7,971 bases of DNA from NCBI GenBank assembly GCA_964601515.1, contig CAZRNU010000135.1, forward strand, positions 1 to 7,971, given 5' to 3'. Positions 1 through 6,801 of the stretch are shown here, piece after piece. Position 1 is the first letter of the stretch. The number at the start of each line of letters is the position of its first letter. The stretch is from PWND01 sp964601515. Lineage in GTDB: Bacteria; Bacteroidota; Bacteroidia; Bacteroidales; UBA7960. A model generated the notes under the pieces. It was not told where the DNA came from. It saw nothing but the letters and a program-made list of their open reading frames with translations, and did no database searches. Both the position numbers and the translations under genes were made by a program.

Positions 1-5
1 AATGG

Positions 6-17
6 AAAAAAAAAAAA
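6..17. repeat. 12-base poly(A) tract
   Basis: An uninterrupted run of twelve A residues lies about 47 bases before the first lipoprotein start codon. It may be an A-rich upstream promoter element or part of the untranslated leader. On the minus strand it reads as a T run, but no hairpin arm lies next to it, so I do not call a terminator. Within positions 1-64 a TTTG at 24-27 could be a -33 box, but no TAnnTTTG follows at the right distance, so the promoter is not placed. The gene to the left is outside the window. Confidence 0.5.
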
Positions 18-64
18 GATACCTTTGTGTTGTTAAAATAATTTCAAATTAAAATATACCAACA

Positions 65-526
65 ATGAGAACATTAAAACTTTTTACAATCGTAATGGCA
101 GGCCTCTTTATATTTTCGGCTTGCGGGAAAAAACAAACTCCAGAACAAGTTGCTACTACTTTTATAAACCTTTTAGAGCAACAAAAGTTTGAAGATGCTA
201 AAAAATATGGTACTGCTGAAACTATTCAAATTCTTGACATGTACAAATCATTATCTGCAATGAGTGCAGGAATGGCTGAAGAAGAAGAAACAACTCCAGG
301 TGAAATTCAGGATCTTGAATGTATTATTGAAGGAGACAAAGCAATTTGCTCGTATACAATTGATGGAGAATTTGACCAACTTCCTTTAGTAAAACAAGAC
401 GACAAGTGGTTAGTTGATCTTAAAAAGGAATCTCCATTTGATGATGCTGAATTCAATTGGGAAGAAGAAGGTGAAGAAGGTGAAGAAGGAGTAGAAGGCG
501 AAGAAAAAGTTGAAGAAGAAGTTTAA
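65..526 (+). CDS. DUF4878-like lipoprotein with acidic C-terminal repeat tail
   Basis: A 153-residue predicted lipoprotein. Residues 1-20 form a short signal peptide: MRTLK, a hydrophobic stretch, then the lipobox FSAC with Cys20 as the lipidated residue. The mature protein begins GKKQTPEQVATTFINLLEQQ and continues with a KFEDAKKYGT segment. This resembles the start of DUF4878 domains (small NTF2/lumazine-binding-like fold), and the sheet-like end DDKWLVDLKKE (about 112-122) also fits that family. The last 20 residues or so are almost only Glu, Gly and Val, encoded by a 9-base tandem repeat. The family has no established biochemical function; an envelope role is inferred from the signal peptide only. 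The next gene starts 24 bases downstream on the same strand and also encodes a lipoprotein, so the two are probably co-transcribed. The start is the ATG that gives a complete signal peptide, and no Shine-Dalgarno sequence is present. The lipoprotein call is firm; the DUF4878 assignment is moderate. Confidence 0.85.
   Translation: MRTLKLFTIVMAGLFIFSACGKKQTPEQVATTFINLLEQQKFEDAKKYGTAETIQILDMYKSLSAMSAGMAEEEETTPGEIQDLECIIEGDKAICSYTIDGEFDQLPLVKQDDKWLVDLKKESPFDDAEFNWEEEGEEGEEGVEGEEKVEEEV
464..508 (+). repeat. 9-base tandem repeat encoding Glu-Glu-Gly
   Basis: Five consecutive 9-base units read GAAGAAGGT, GAAGAAGGT, GAAGAAGGA, GTAGAAGGC and GAAGAAAAA. They are in frame with the lipoprotein gene and encode EEG, EEG, EEG, VEG, EEK. 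The first two units are identical and the later ones diverge. Changes in copy number would lengthen or shorten the acidic tail without shifting the frame. Confidence 0.85.
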
Positions 527-550
527 TCATTATAATTAGATTATTAAGAT

Positions 551-1192
551 TTGAACAGGTTATTATTTGCTATAATAACTTATTGCTTGTTCCTGGTAGG
601 CTGTGGCAACACTTCCCACCGGGAACATTATTTTTACGGCCACTATAAATTAAGTAAGAACGAAATTGCTCTTTTAAAGGAAGGAGATATAATATTAAGG
701 CAGGGACAAGGATTTGTAAGTAATTTAATAATGAAAACCTTAAAAGAAGATATATCACTTTCCCATGTTGGAATACTTGTTATTGATTCCATAGGTAATT
801 TTGATGTTATACATTCTGTTTCAAGTACTTTATCTGACTTTGACGGAGTTCAAAAACAAAATCTCCAAACATTTGTAAAGGAGAGTGTTCCTAAAACTGT
901 TGTAGTGGTTAGATATAATTTAATTAACGATATACCTGAAAAAGCAAATAATTTGTCGGAACAGGCAGGCTTTTATTTGAAACAGCAGATTCCTTTTGAT
1001 CATTCATTTGACTATAATGATACAACACATTTTTTCTGTACTGAATTAATTTGGCGCATTTACAAAGAGGTTTTTAATGATGAGATATATGAAATAAAAT
1101 CAAATGAAAACCTTTTAGAAAAATTAAAATTCCATCATTTCTTCAATCCTGAGAAGTTTACTACCATAATAAATCACCAAAGATTAGAATAG
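551..1192 (+). CDS. YiiX/C92-type permuted papain-like amidase, lipoprotein
   Basis: A 213-residue protein of the YaeF/YiiX family (Peptidase_C92, a circularly permuted NlpC/P60-papain fold). The family order, catalytic His before catalytic Cys, is visible: KEGDIILRQG at 43-52, His72 in LSHVGI, then Cys163 in FFCTELIWRIY with Glu165 just after. Proteins of this fold cleave or transfer amide bonds; the substrate here is unknown. Residues 1-18 form a lipoprotein signal with lipobox LVGC and Cys18, placing the mature enzyme in the envelope. The start is TTG at 551. A TAA stop lies two codons upstream, and the next in-frame Met (residue 61) lies beyond the signal peptide and the GDIILR motif, so TTG is the only start that keeps the lipobox. 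It is probably co-transcribed with the lipoprotein gene 24 bases upstream. Its stop codon directly abuts that of the convergent photolyase gene. The family call is good; the reaction is inferred. Confidence 0.85.
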   Translation: MNRLLFAIITYCLFLVGCGNTSHREHYFYGHYKLSKNEIALLKEGDIILRQGQGFVSNLIMKTLKEDISLSHVGILVIDSIGNFDVIHSVSSTLSDFDGVQKQNLQTFVKESVPKTVVVVRYNLINDIPEKANNLSEQAGFYLKQQIPFDHSFDYNDTTHFFCTELIWRIYKEVFNDEIYEIKSNENLLEKLKFHHFFNPEKFTTIINHQRLE

Positions 1193-2494
1193 TTATTTTA
1201 TAGCCCTGCTGTATACTTCCTTACATCTCTCGATGGCATTTTTATGATCAACAATTTTGTTTATATAATTATTCGAGTCATAATTCGGGATCCACATTTT
1301 TATATATTCTTTTTTGGGGTCAAATTTTTCCCTCTGTCTTTCAGGGCTAAATATTCTAAAATATGGAGCTGCATCGCTTCCACTTCCTGCACACCATTGC
1401 CATCCCCCATTATTGGAAGACAATTCATAATCGAGTAATTTTTTAGCAAAATAGGCCTCACCCCATCTCCAATCTATAAGTAGATGTTTGGTAAGAAAAC
1501 TTGCCGTTATCATTCTTACTCTATTGTGCATATATCCTGTTTCATTTAATTGCCGCATACCTGCATCAACAATTTCGTATCCGGTTTCTCCATTCATCCA
1601 TGATTCAAAATCTACCTCATTATTAATCCATTCAATATTATCGTATTGTTTTTTAAAAGAGCTAAATACCACATTAGGATAATGCATTAATATCATAGCA
1701 TAAAATTCTCTCCAGATCAATTCATTAATAAATACTTCATTTAAATCGACTGAATTCCTATAAAGTTCTCGAATACTGATTGTTCCAAATCTCAGATGAA
1801 TCCCTAGTTTTGTAGTTCCTTCAACAGATGGGATGTCTCTTGTGTTATGATATTTTTGTATTATTTCAAAATCAATATTAGAAGAAGGGAATTTAATATT
1901 ATTTGATTTAAACCCAATTGACTCTATTGATGGAATCTTTAAAGACTGCAGCACTTGAGCAAAATTATTTTTATAAGGAATAACAACATAGTCTAAATAA
2001 TCAGAGCTAGAAATAACTTGCTTAAACCTATTTTTAAATGGCGTATATACAGTATACGGCTTACCATCAGATTTTAAAACAGAGTTTTTATCAGCTATTA
2101 AGTGATCAAGGTATTGAATAAATTCTATTCCTGATTTTGATAACAATTTCTGAATATCTTTGTCTCTGCCAATTCCATAAGGTTCATGGTCTTTGTTACA
2201 GAAAACAGATTTCACATTATAATTCGATAATATTTCATTTATTACTTTTATAGGATTTCCAATTTTTACAATAATATCGCTACCAATAGATTGTAATTCC
2301 TTTTTTAGTTTTAATACTTGAGTATATATAAAATCTACTCTTCTGTCATCTGTGTCAAGTTCTTTTAAAATATTATCATCAAAGATAAATAAAGGCAACA
2401 CCGGATTAATCCCTTTTAAAGCAAAGTGAAGTGCTTTATTGTCATACAACCGAAGATCACGTCTGAACCAAAATATTGAGATACTATTTTCCAT
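1193..2494 (-). CDS. phr: Deoxyribodipyrimidine photolyase (class I CPD photolyase)
   Basis: A 433-residue FAD-dependent enzyme that uses blue or near-UV light to split cyclobutane pyrimidine dimers in DNA; it is cytoplasmic. The N-terminal antenna-binding alpha/beta domain starts with FWFRRDLRLYDN (8-19) and runs to about residue 130. The helical FAD domain follows. Recognisable blocks are NELIWREFY (257-265), TGYMHNRVRMITASFLTKH (319-337), LLIDWRWGE (338-346) and SSNNGGWQWCAG (359-370), then DAAPYFRIFSPERQ. By spacing to the E. coli enzyme, Trp365, Trp342 and Trp289 form the electron-transfer Trp triad, and Glu258 and Trp261 match the dimer-binding Glu274 and Trp277. Asn361 matches the Asn facing flavin N5. 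These point to a working CPD photolyase rather than a cryptochrome, although sequence alone does not exclude one. The length is normal for class I. The second chromophore cannot be told from sequence. The start ATG lies 42 bases from the divergent pbpC ATG. Confidence 0.95.
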   Translation of the reverse strand: MENSISIFWFRRDLRLYDNKALHFALKGINPVLPLFIFDDNILKELDTDDRRVDFIYTQVLKLKKELQSIGSDIIVKIGNPIKVINEILSNYNVKSVFCNKDHEPYGIGRDKDIQKLLSKSGIEFIQYLDHLIADKNSVLKSDGKPYTVYTPFKNRFKQVISSSDYLDYVVIPYKNNFAQVLQSLKIPSIESIGFKSNNIKFPSSNIDFEIIQKYHNTRDIPSVEGTTKLGIHLRFGTISIRELYRNSVDLNEVFINELIWREFYAMILMHYPNVVFSSFKKQYDNIEWINNEVDFESWMNGETGYEIVDAGMRQLNETGYMHNRVRMITASFLTKHLLIDWRWGEAYFAKKLLDYELSSNNGGWQWCAGSGSDAAPYFRIFSPERQREKFDPKKEYIKMWIPNYDSNNYINKIVDHKNAIERCKEVYSRAIK

Positions 2495-2536
2495 TGTTAA
2501 AAAATAAATTAAAGATGAAACTTGCTTTTCTACAAA
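2495..2536. promoter_or_regulatory. Short divergent phr/pbpC spacer, probable shared promoter region
   Basis: Only 42 very AT-rich bases separate the phr and pbpC ATG codons. On the minus strand, TTTG at 2536-2533 followed after 21 bases by TAATTTAT (2511-2504) is a poor match to the Bacteroidota TTTG / TAnnTTTG pattern for phr. This would leave a leader of about 5 bases or less. I see no convincing plus-strand pair, so the pbpC promoter may lie inside the 5' part of phr. The two transcription units must share or overlap their control DNA. Confidence 0.35.
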
Positions 2537-4963
2537 ATGTTTACAAAAACAATAATTTTGAAGAATAAAAAAACACCTTTGAAAACAACATTAAAAAGCA
2601 TTTTAATCAAGCATAAAATTAAGATAATTATAGGTGCATTAGCCTCATATATAATTGGATTTATTATATATTGGCATAGTTTACCATCAGAATTATTTAG
2701 AACACCATGCAACACGGTATTGTATTCATCTGAAGGTAAAATCCTTAATGCCCGCACATCTTCTGATGAACAATGGAGATTTCCACACAATTCTGAGATT
2801 CCGGATAAGTTTGCGAAGTGTATAATTAATTTCGAAGATCAATTTTTCTATTATCATAACGGAATAAATCCAATTTCGCTTATCAGAGCATTATATCAAA
2901 ACACTAAAAGCGGAAAAGTAAAAAGTGGCGGAAGTACTATAAGTATGCAGGTTATAAGACTGTACAGAGAAGGAAAAGCAAGAACAATAAAAGAAAAGAT
3001 TACAGAGATAATTTTAGCATCAAGATTAGAATTACGTTATTCCAAAAAGGAAATACTTGCTCTTTATACTTCAAATGCACCTTTTGGTGGCAATGTTGTG
3101 GGACTTGATGCTGCCTGTTGGAGATATTACGATGTTTCACCCGAAAATTTGACATGGGGTCAAGCAGCAACGCTTGCTGTGCTACCCAATAGTCCGGCAC
3201 TTGTTCATCCGGGAAGAAATAGAGATATTTTGATTGAAAAGCGTAATAATTTACTTGAAAAGCTATATAATAAGGGATATTTCGACACACTTGAGCTGTT
3301 ATTGGCTAAATCTGAGCCATTGCCGGCCAAACCTCATTCTCTTCCACAGTATTCGCCACACTTATTTGAGCGACTAAGAAGGGAAGGATATGATGGAGAG
3401 AATATTATAACTACAATAAATTATAACTTTCAGATTAGAACAATTCAGATTGCTGAATCTCATCATAAAAGACTAAAACAAAACAATATTAACAACCTTG
3501 CAATTATTGTTTGTGATACAGAATCGGGAAACGTTCTTGCCTATATAGGTAACATTTACAGCACAAGTCACGCAATTGATGGAATGCACGTAGATATTAT
3601 TACAAGCTTAAGAAGTCCTGGCAGTCTTCTAAAGCCATTTTTATATGCTGCAATGCTTTCTGATGGATACATATTACCAAATACACTTGTAGCTGATATA
3701 CCAACTAATTTCACAGGCTTCTCTCCTGAGAATTTCAATAAAACGTTTGATGGTGCAGTACCTGCATCAAGAGCATTATCGCGATCACTAAATATTCCAT
3801 CAGTTAGGATGTTGCAAGATTATTCAACTGAAAAACTTATGGATGTTTTAAAAGAAATAGGTTTTTCAACACTAAACAAGTCTGCAAATCATTACGGACT
3901 ATCAATAATATTAGGTGGAGCAGAAATTAATCTTTGGGAAGCCACAGCTGCATTTGCATCATTAGGGAGATTGGTTATTGAGTATAATCCAGAACACAAA
4001 TACAATAATCAGATTTTCAGAGATTTAAATATAATTCAAAACAATAAACAAGTTGATAAGGAATCATCTGATTTATTCAGCTTGCCAATAAGTGCCGGGG
4101 CAGCTTACCATACAATTGTTTCTCTAAAAGAAGTGAATAGACCTGAAGAAGATTTTTTTTGGAGAGACTTTTCAAGTACATTCCCGGTGGCTTGGAAAAC
4201 AGGAACTAGTTATGGCTACAGAGATGCATGGGCAATTGGAGTAACCCCTGAATATACTGTTGGAGTGTGGGTTGGCAATGCAAGTGGAGAAGGAAGGCCT
4301 GATTTAACGGGAATAAATGCCGCTGCTCCGGTAATGTTTGATGTGTTTAAAGTTTTAAAACCTGCAAAATGGTTTACGCCACCATGGGACGACATGGAAA
4401 AAGTAGAAATCTGCAAAAAGAGTGGGCATAGGGCAAGCAATAAATGCACAGATACTGATTCATTATGGATACCAATAAATGGACTATCATCCAAACCTTG
4501 TCCTTATCATCAGATAATTCACCTCGACAAGGATGAATTATACAGAGTAAATAGCTCATGTGAAACCATATCAAATATAGTTTCAAAAAGCTGGTTTGTT
4601 TTACCACCGGTTCAGGAATATTATTTTCGGCAGAAAAATGCTTTTTACGAACCCTTGCCACCAATAAGAAGTGACTGTATGAGGCAAGTGCAAAAGAACA
4701 TGGAACTGATTTACCCGCCTAACAATTCGAGAATTTTTATTCCAATTGAAATAGATGGAAAGGAAGGCGAAACAGTATTTAAACTTGCTCACCGAAACGA
4801 AAATTCTGAAGTACATTGGCATTTGAATAATGAATATATAACAACAACCACTGTTTTTCATGAAATTAGCATTAGACCAAAGCCGGGTAAATATGTGCTA
4901 ACAATAGTTGATAATAAGGGAGAAACAATAACAAGACAATTCGAGGTTATAACCAGAAAATAA
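2537..4963 (+). CDS. pbpC: Penicillin-binding protein 1C (bifunctional glycosyltransferase/transpeptidase)
   Basis: A class A PBP that polymerises and cross-links peptidoglycan at the outer face of the inner membrane. I start it at ATG 2537 (808 residues); a TTG at 2522 would add five residues. Residues 1-26 are basic and cytoplasmic, and about 27-46 form the membrane anchor. The GT51 domain has EDQFFYYHNG (catalytic Glu100), GGSTISMQ (131-138), and RTIKEKITE with Glu157 at the spacing of the second catalytic Glu. The transpeptidase domain has SLLK (nucleophile Ser363, Lys366), SLN (417-419) and KTGTSYGYRDAW (KTG 554-556). A Cys-containing linker (Cys626, Cys637, Cys655-Pro-Tyr-His658) and a C-terminal BiPBP_C-type beta domain (about 722-805) separate PBP1C from PBP1A and PBP1B. 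All catalytic residues are present, so it looks active. The neighbours are phr (divergent) and an MBL hydrolase gene (convergent); the alpha-2-macroglobulin gene that often accompanies pbpC is on neither side. Confidence 0.95.
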   Translation: MFTKTIILKNKKTPLKTTLKSILIKHKIKIIIGALASYIIGFIIYWHSLPSELFRTPCNTVLYSSEGKILNARTSSDEQWRFPHNSEIPDKFAKCIINFEDQFFYYHNGINPISLIRALYQNTKSGKVKSGGSTISMQVIRLYREGKARTIKEKITEIILASRLELRYSKKEILALYTSNAPFGGNVVGLDAACWRYYDVSPENLTWGQAATLAVLPNSPALVHPGRNRDILIEKRNNLLEKLYNKGYFDTLELLLAKSEPLPAKPHSLPQYSPHLFERLRREGYDGENIITTINYNFQIRTIQIAESHHKRLKQNNINNLAIIVCDTESGNVLAYIGNIYSTSHAIDGMHVDIITSLRSPGSLLKPFLYAAMLSDGYILPNTLVADIPTNFTGFSPENFNKTFDGAVPASRALSRSLNIPSVRMLQDYSTEKLMDVLKEIGFSTLNKSANHYGLSIILGGAEINLWEATAAFASLGRLVIEYNPEHKYNNQIFRDLNIIQNNKQVDKESSDLFSLPISAGAAYHTIVSLKEVNRPEEDFFWRDFSSTFPVAWKTGTSYGYRDAWAIGVTPEYTVGVWVGNASGEGRPDLTGINAAAPVMFDVFKVLKPAKWFTPPWDDMEKVEICKKSGHRASNKCTDTDSLWIPINGLSSKPCPYHQIIHLDKDELYRVNSSCETISNIVSKSWFVLPPVQEYYFRQKNAFYEPLPPIRSDCMRQVQKNMELIYPPNNSRIFIPIEIDGKEGETVFKLAHRNENSEVHWHLNNEYITTTTVFHEISIRPKPGKYVLTIVDNKGETITRQFEVITRK

Positions 4964-4988
4964 TTTAACAACTAGCTTCACAGAATAA

Positions 4989-5828
4989 TTAAATATCCTC
5001 TAATTTCAATATTTCATTATGTCTAACACCTTTGGGTGTTTGTTTAAGGTTGCAGCATTCATTATCGAAATCATGTTCGAAAAATAGAATGTAATCATTA
5101 TTTACGGCTCGGTTTAAGAACTCCTCCTTCTCCTGCATAGAGACTAAAGGAAGAACATCATAAGCAGGCACATAAGGTGAAGGAATATTAAGAATGGCTG
5201 CAATGAAATCGCCCATATATGCAACCTTTTTACCTTTATAATCTAACAAAACTATAATCTGTCCTTTTGTGTGACCATTTTTAATTTCGATATCAACTCC
5301 CGGACAAAAATTACAATCAAAATCAATGAATTCTAGCTTTCCGGCCTCAAAAAGAGGAACAAAGTTTTCCTTAAAATAGGATGCTTTTTCTCTTGAATTT
5401 GGATTTAATGCAGAATCATACTGAGCTTTACTGCAAAAATAGGTTGCATTTTTAAAAACAAGCTCAGGGGTTTTGTTATCTTCTGCCCACTTAACGGCAC
5501 CACCAACATGATCAAAATGCAAGTGAGTAAGAATTACGTCAGTTATTTGATCGGTGGAATATCCTGCTGAATTTAGAGATTTTTCGAGAGTATCATCTCC
5601 AAATAGATAGAAATAATCAAAAAAATCCTGACTCTGTTTTCTGCCTAGACCCGTATCAATTAGAATTACTTTTGATCCGGTATCAACTAACAGACATCTG
5701 TTAGTGATTTTTATCATATTATTCTCGTCAGCTTCTACATATCTGCTCCACAAACTTTTCGGAACAACTCCAAAACAAGCTCCACCATCAAGTTTGAAAT
5801 TGTCTGCAATAATTGGAATTAGTTTCAT
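4989..5828 (-). CDS. MBL-fold metallohydrolase, lactonase-like (YtnP/AhlD-like)
   Basis: A 279-residue metallo-beta-lactamase-fold hydrolase with a complete dinuclear metal site: THLHFDHVGG carries His102, His104, Asp106 and His107, followed by His186 in NGHTKGQ, Asp207 in MGDF and His252 in FFEHDFD. The N-terminus, with DGGACFGVVPKSLW (14-27) and RCLLVDTG (44-51), resembles the group that includes YtnP and N-acyl-homoserine lactonase-like proteins. The real substrate is unknown and could be a lactone, an ester or another small molecule. No signal peptide is visible, so it is likely cytoplasmic. It lies 51 bases downstream of the STAS-like gene on the same strand, compatible with one transcript, and is convergent with pbpC across 25 bases with no clear terminator. 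The fold and metal site are certain; the subfamily is moderate. Confidence 0.9.
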   Translation of the reverse strand: MKLIPIIADNFKLDGGACFGVVPKSLWSRYVEADENNMIKITNRCLLVDTGSKVILIDTGLGRKQSQDFFDYFYLFGDDTLEKSLNSAGYSTDQITDVILTHLHFDHVGGAVKWAEDNKTPELVFKNATYFCSKAQYDSALNPNSREKASYFKENFVPLFEAGKLEFIDFDCNFCPGVDIEIKNGHTKGQIIVLLDYKGKKVAYMGDFIAAILNIPSPYVPAYDVLPLVSMQEKEEFLNRAVNNDYILFFEHDFDNECCNLKQTPKGVRHNEILKLEDI

Positions 5829-5879
5829 ATTTGTTTTTCTTTTTATAACAAATAAAATACTATTCTGTTCATTAAAAAA

Positions 5880-6245
5880 TTATTCAGCAAGCCAATCTTT
5901 AGCTTGCTCCAATGTACCGAAAGGCTTAATACCAATGTTTGTAAAAAGGTTAATAGTTTTTAGAAATAATTCTTTAAAAACAGTAATTCCAACAACAGCT
6001 TGCTTTTTCACTAAATGCTTTTCATCTTTTCCGTCTTGTTTCATCTTTCCTATGACTTCATTGTCGCCATATGAATTCGAAACATCTACTAAAATTAGCA
6101 GGTCTTTCCCTGCTGCAAAAATAAATTTTCTGGCGTAATCCAAAACACCCATAAATTCATCTTTATCTTTATATTGAAAACCTGAATAGTCAAGAAAAAT
6201 AATCTTTTTTCCTTTGTGTTCTATAAATTTTACCCTAGAGCTCAT
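5880..6245 (-). CDS. Small STAS/SEC14 (SpoIIAA-like) domain protein
   Basis: A 121-residue soluble protein with no signal peptide or membrane segment. It alternates predicted strands and helices: strand KKIIFLDYSGF (13-23), helix about 28-43, strand DLLILVDVSN (48-57), a charged segment (60-80, rich in Lys and Asp), strand KQAVVGITVF (81-90), a helix, then KPFGTLEQAKDWLAE at the end. The pattern and the end, with a repositioned strand followed by an 'F.t.eeAkdWL' helix, resemble the SpoIIAA-like/STAS-SEC14 family common in Bacteroidota and other bacteria. That family has no assigned function; anti-anti-sigma activity should not be assumed. The classic phosphorylatable DSxG loop is not evident; the equivalent stretch reads VDVSNSYGDN. 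The ATG start is at 6245. The MBL gene follows 51 bases downstream and is probably co-transcribed. Confidence 0.7.
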   Translation of the reverse strand: MSSRVKFIEHKGKKIIFLDYSGFQYKDKDEFMGVLDYARKFIFAAGKDLLILVDVSNSYGDNEVIGKMKQDGKDEKHLVKKQAVVGITVFKELFLKTINLFTNIGIKPFGTLEQAKDWLAE

Positions 6246-6481
6246 AATAACATTTTAGATTAATAATACGCAATAAAAGTACTAAAAACATATATTTGCA
6301 ATGCAACAAAGGAAATATTTAAATCATTATTTTATAAACAATGAAAGCGAGAAAAGTGCATAAATAATTGATTTTAGATAATAAAAAATAGCTTTTCCTT
6401 TGTTTGGATAAATAATTTTTATAATTTTGCAAGCCTTAATTTTATGGAAAACAATATTTAAAATTAAACTTTGATTATAAT
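6246..6481. other. Intergenic region, divergent STAS-like gene / rpsO
   Basis: This 236-base AT-rich region is the largest gap in the window. It carries the rpsO promoter (6399-6429) near its right end. A second plus-strand TATATTTG (6291-6298) matches the -7 pattern but has no TTTG at the right upstream distance. A 9-base inverted repeat, CAAAGGAAA (6307-6315) and TTTCCTTTG (6394-6402), brackets the middle, and its right arm covers the -33 box. For the minus-strand gene I find no good promoter: the best -7 candidate (TACTTTTA, 6281-6274) lies 25 bases from the nearest TTTG. No RNA gene or convincing small ORF is visible. Confidence 0.6.
6399..6429 (+). promoter_or_regulatory. Bacteroidota-type promoter for rpsO
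   Basis: TTTG at 6399-6402 and TAATTTTG at 6422-6429 match the -33 TTTG and -7 TAnnTTTG elements of the major Bacteroidota sigma factor, separated by 19 bases. Transcription would begin at about 6433-6437, giving a leader of about 45-50 bases before the rpsO ATG at 6482. This is the best promoter match I found in the window. Confidence 0.65.
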
Positions 6482-6751
6482 ATGTATTTAACACAGGAAA
6501 TAAAGAAAGACATTTTCAAGAAGTTTGGAGGATCTGAATCAAATACCGGTTCACCAGAGAGCCAGATAGCACTTTTTACTCATCGCATAAAGCATTTGAC
6601 AGAGCATCTGAAAAAAAACAAAAAAGATAAGTTCACTCAAAGAGCACTTGTAATCTTAGTAGGGAAAAGAAGAAGCCTTTTAGATTATTTGAAAAGAAAA
6701 GATATTGAGAAATACAGAGAGCTGATTAAAGATCTTAATCTTAGAAAGTAA
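6482..6751 (+). CDS. rpsO: 30S ribosomal protein S15
   Basis: An 89-residue primary 16S rRNA-binding protein of the small-subunit platform. It has the exact usual length of the family. The signature region is complete: GSPESQIALFTHRI (23-36), LTEHLKKNKKDKF with His42 and Asp49 at the positions that contact 16S rRNA, then GKRRSLLDYLKRKD (61-74) and the end LIKDLNLRK. The usual H-K-K-D is N-K-K-D here, and the Gly that often precedes the central Leu is Ala56; both look like lineage variants. No Shine-Dalgarno sequence precedes the ATG, as is normal for Bacteroidota. It has its own promoter upstream and a strong terminator just downstream, ahead of pnp. S15 autoregulates through its leader in E. 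coli; a comparable structure is not obvious in this short leader. Confidence 0.98.
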   Translation: MYLTQEIKKDIFKKFGGSESNTGSPESQIALFTHRIKHLTEHLKKNKKDKFTQRALVILVGKRRSLLDYLKRKDIEKYRELIKDLNLRK

Positions 6752-6771
6752 TACTAACATAATTGTTAAGG

Positions 6772-6801
6772 GGGCAATTGAAATTAATTGCCCTTTTTTT
6801 T
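6772..6801 (+). terminator. Intrinsic terminator after rpsO
   Basis: GGGCAATT (6772-6779) pairs perfectly with AATTGCCC (6786-6793) around a 6-base loop, followed at once by eight T residues (6794-6801). It begins 20 bases after the rpsO stop codon and lies within the rpsO-pnp intergenic region. It should end most rpsO transcripts, although readthrough into pnp is possible. Confidence 0.9.

Noticed and set aside
2522..2536. TTG at 2522 as the pbpC start
   Set aside because: The ATG five codons later gives a normal N-terminus and membrane anchor; nothing requires the TTG extension.
2530..2790. Minus-strand ORF of 86 codons rich in hydrophobic residues
   Set aside because: It lies antisense to the start of pbpC; its hydrophobic character follows from the AT-rich DNA of the membrane anchor region.
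5704..6138. Plus-strand ORF of 144 codons spanning the MBL and STAS-like genes
   Set aside because: It lies antisense to two genes with clear family features, its translation has no recognisable domain, and it crosses their intergenic gap.
6291..6298. TATATTTG as a second plus-strand promoter
   Set aside because: No TTTG or TTG box lies 19-21 bases upstream, and the 6399-6429 element explains rpsO better.
6301..6363. Possible 20-residue leader peptide (ATG at 6301) upstream of rpsO
   Set aside because: It ends before the likely rpsO promoter, has no sensible composition or attenuator structure after it, and ORFs this short are expected by chance.
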